This document shows positions 28,889-29,723 of a DNA stretch of 29,723 nt, in pieces. This DNA is from a virus, in the IMG/VR virus record IMGVR_UViG_3300023176_000213, positions 1 to 29,723 of that record; one strand, written 5' to 3'. The translations under genes were made by a program, and so were the position numbers. Below the pieces are notes generated by a model. The model was not told where the DNA came from. It did no database searches and worked only from the letters and a program-made list of their open reading frames with translations. Each line of letters starts with the position of its first letter. Within the stretch, counting starts at the first letter, position 1.

Positions 28889-28986
28889 TTTTTTGGGTAT
28901 AGTACCTACCCCCCTATTTGAACCTAGGAGGTATTTGTGTGTGTGGAATATCATGTATGTAAATCGCGTACAGCGTCGCCGATAAA

Positions 28987-29009
28987 GGGGGGGTGGGGGG
29001 TGGTGGGGG
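28987..29009 (+). other. G-run tract, possible G-quadruplex
   Basis: G7-T-G6-T-G2-T-G5 on the plus strand fits the G3+N1-7 pattern four times, so it could fold as a quadruplex, with a C-rich strand opposite that is the transcribed RNA sense (minus). It lies in the 211-bp gap 28855-29065, which also holds two runs of seven T on the minus strand just after terS. No convincing gene is seen in the gap. Confidence 0.6.
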
Positions 29010-29065
29010 TCAGAGATAAAGGAAAAAAACCTATACCTTATAATTGCCAAAAAAACCTCACCTTC

Positions 29066-29590
29066 CTAGCCCAGCCCCAGCCGCTGCAGTTTCTCTTTCA
29101 GATCCCGCTCAATCTCGTCGGCTGTTCGATCAGTCTTGTCCTGTGTCTCCACCCGGTCAGTGAACAACGCAACGCTCTTACCTAGCAGCTCCAGTGCCCG
29201 AACCCTCGCCCCGTCCTGCATGTCCCCGTCCAAAGCAATTGCTTCTAGCTGTTTCAAAACGAGATCGCTTCGAGAGAGGCTCTGCATGCGCCGCTCCCTC
29301 TCCTTCTGACTATGCAGCTCATCTAATCGTGCTGATATCTTGGGGTGAACAGCCAGCTCATAAGCCTGCCTGTGAATGGTAGCTGGCAACATGTTCTCAG
29401 CATCGTAGGCCTCTCGATATGCATCGCTAAACCCTTTGCCATTAAAGACGGCTAGGGCAAACGTCTCCTGCTTCAGTGTCAGCCCATTGGGCTGTATGGC
29501 ACTCTTTCTTGTGACCTTCTTGGTCTTCCCCCTCTTAGGACTATCAGTACCTGTGCCACCTACGACTGTGAGCTTTGGTTTATCTGTCAT
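29066..29590 (-). CDS. terS: terminase small subunit
   Basis: The 174-residue product would recognise phage DNA and hand it to TerL. After a basic leader (PKRGKTKKVTRKS, about 18-30) comes LTLKQETFALAVFNGKGFSD (about 37-56) and AYREAYDAE, the helix-turn-helix type start of the Terminase_2 family. Then come TIHRQAYELAVHPKISARLD (about 71-90) and a long helical region to the end for oligomerisation. GAGG precedes the ATG by 5 nt. It is separated from terL by two unrelated small genes and repeat-rich DNA, somewhat unusual since terS and terL are often adjacent. Confidence 0.9.
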   Translation of the reverse strand: MTDKPKLTVVGGTGTDSPKRGKTKKVTRKSAIQPNGLTLKQETFALAVFNGKGFSDAYREAYDAENMLPATIHRQAYELAVHPKISARLDELHSQKERERRMQSLSRSDLVLKQLEAIALDGDMQDGARVRALELLGKSVALFTDRVETQDKTDRTADEIERDLKEKLQRLGLG

Positions 29591-29685
29591 CTTTACCTCG
29601 ACGCTGCGCTAGGCCTTTCGGCGTTTTGGGTTCCTATTTTAACGACTGGGGGACAACGAAGTTGTTCACCAGGGAGTTAAAAATC

Positions 29686-29702
29686 TTGAAATAAAATTTC
29701 AA
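29686..29702. promoter_or_regulatory. inverted repeat upstream of terS
   Basis: TTGAAAT and ATTTCAA, 7 bp arms with a 3-nt spacer (AAA), just left of palindrome copy 6. Its arms resemble those before the MazG-type gene. The region 29591-29723 has these two palindromes and a weak ACAAC/GTTGT hairpin; no gene is seen. Confidence 0.45.
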
Positions 29703-29706
29703 ATAC

Positions 29707-29722
29707 AAGTTCAATTGAACTT
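29707..29722 (-). promoter_or_regulatory. dispersed palindrome, copy 6 (upstream of terS)
   Basis: A perfect AAGTTCAATTGAACTT at the window edge, 116 nt before the terS start. Identical to copy 3 over all 16 bases. The continuation beyond the window could hold further copies. Function inferred, as for the others. Confidence 0.6.
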
Positions 29723-29723
29723 T

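Noticed and set aside
29030-29066. Terminator after terS
   Set aside because: There are two runs of seven T on the minus strand, but I could not find a convincing GC-rich stem directly before either.
1-29723. tRNA genes, integrase or attachment site
   Set aside because: No cloverleaf-like segment or recombinase gene was seen by eye; a dedicated tRNA search was not possible here.

Overview
The window is the structural, packaging and lysis half of a tailed-phage genome, most likely a short-tailed (podovirus-like) marine phage of an alphaproteobacterial or similar Gram-negative host. The reasons are a large portal with a coiled-coil tail, a two-subunit terminase, an HK97-type capsid protein, many small adaptor and fibre genes of kinds I remember from marine phage contigs, and no tape-measure or sheath gene. 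Host and family are inferred; GC content looks moderate but was not computed. No integrase, replication gene, tRNA or CRISPR is visible.

Almost all genes are on the minus strand, so the genome reads from the right end to the left. From right to left: small terminase (29066-29590); a MazG-type pyrophosphohydrolase and a small unknown gene, set among repeat-rich intergenic DNA (27972-29065); a Gln/Tyr-rich protein, large terminase and portal (23220-27971); a phage GroES-like co-chaperonin, scaffold-like protein, unknown protein, decoration-like protein and major capsid protein (19628-22957); a plus-strand island carrying a 22-codon leader ORF and an HTH plus ribbon-helix-helix regulator (19158-19575); then small virion, adaptor and very basic proteins (13197-19080), a block of fibre and repeat proteins (5330-13178), a large nozzle- or hub-like protein (3157-5277), and a lysis and membrane cassette with an M15 endolysin (30-3157). 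Most minus genes abut or overlap by 1-19 nt, pointing to long coupled transcripts.

Five small genes or re-called starts come from direct reading: 692-832, 5330-5509, 18490-18588, 19210-19278, and revised starts at 7015 and 25712.

The most interesting structure is a family of six near-identical palindromes (minus-strand consensus AAGTTC-N4-GAAC) at or near module boundaries, all with the same polarity relative to transcription. Together with the lone divergent DNA-binding protein they suggest an uncharacterised regulatory circuit for the late genes. Other points of note are a UUCG-loop terminator behind the capsid gene, a leader hairpin and candidate promoter before the co-chaperonin, a 32-residue AT-hook-like microprotein, a long TA/CT:AG cruciform-prone tract and a G-run tract between packaging genes.
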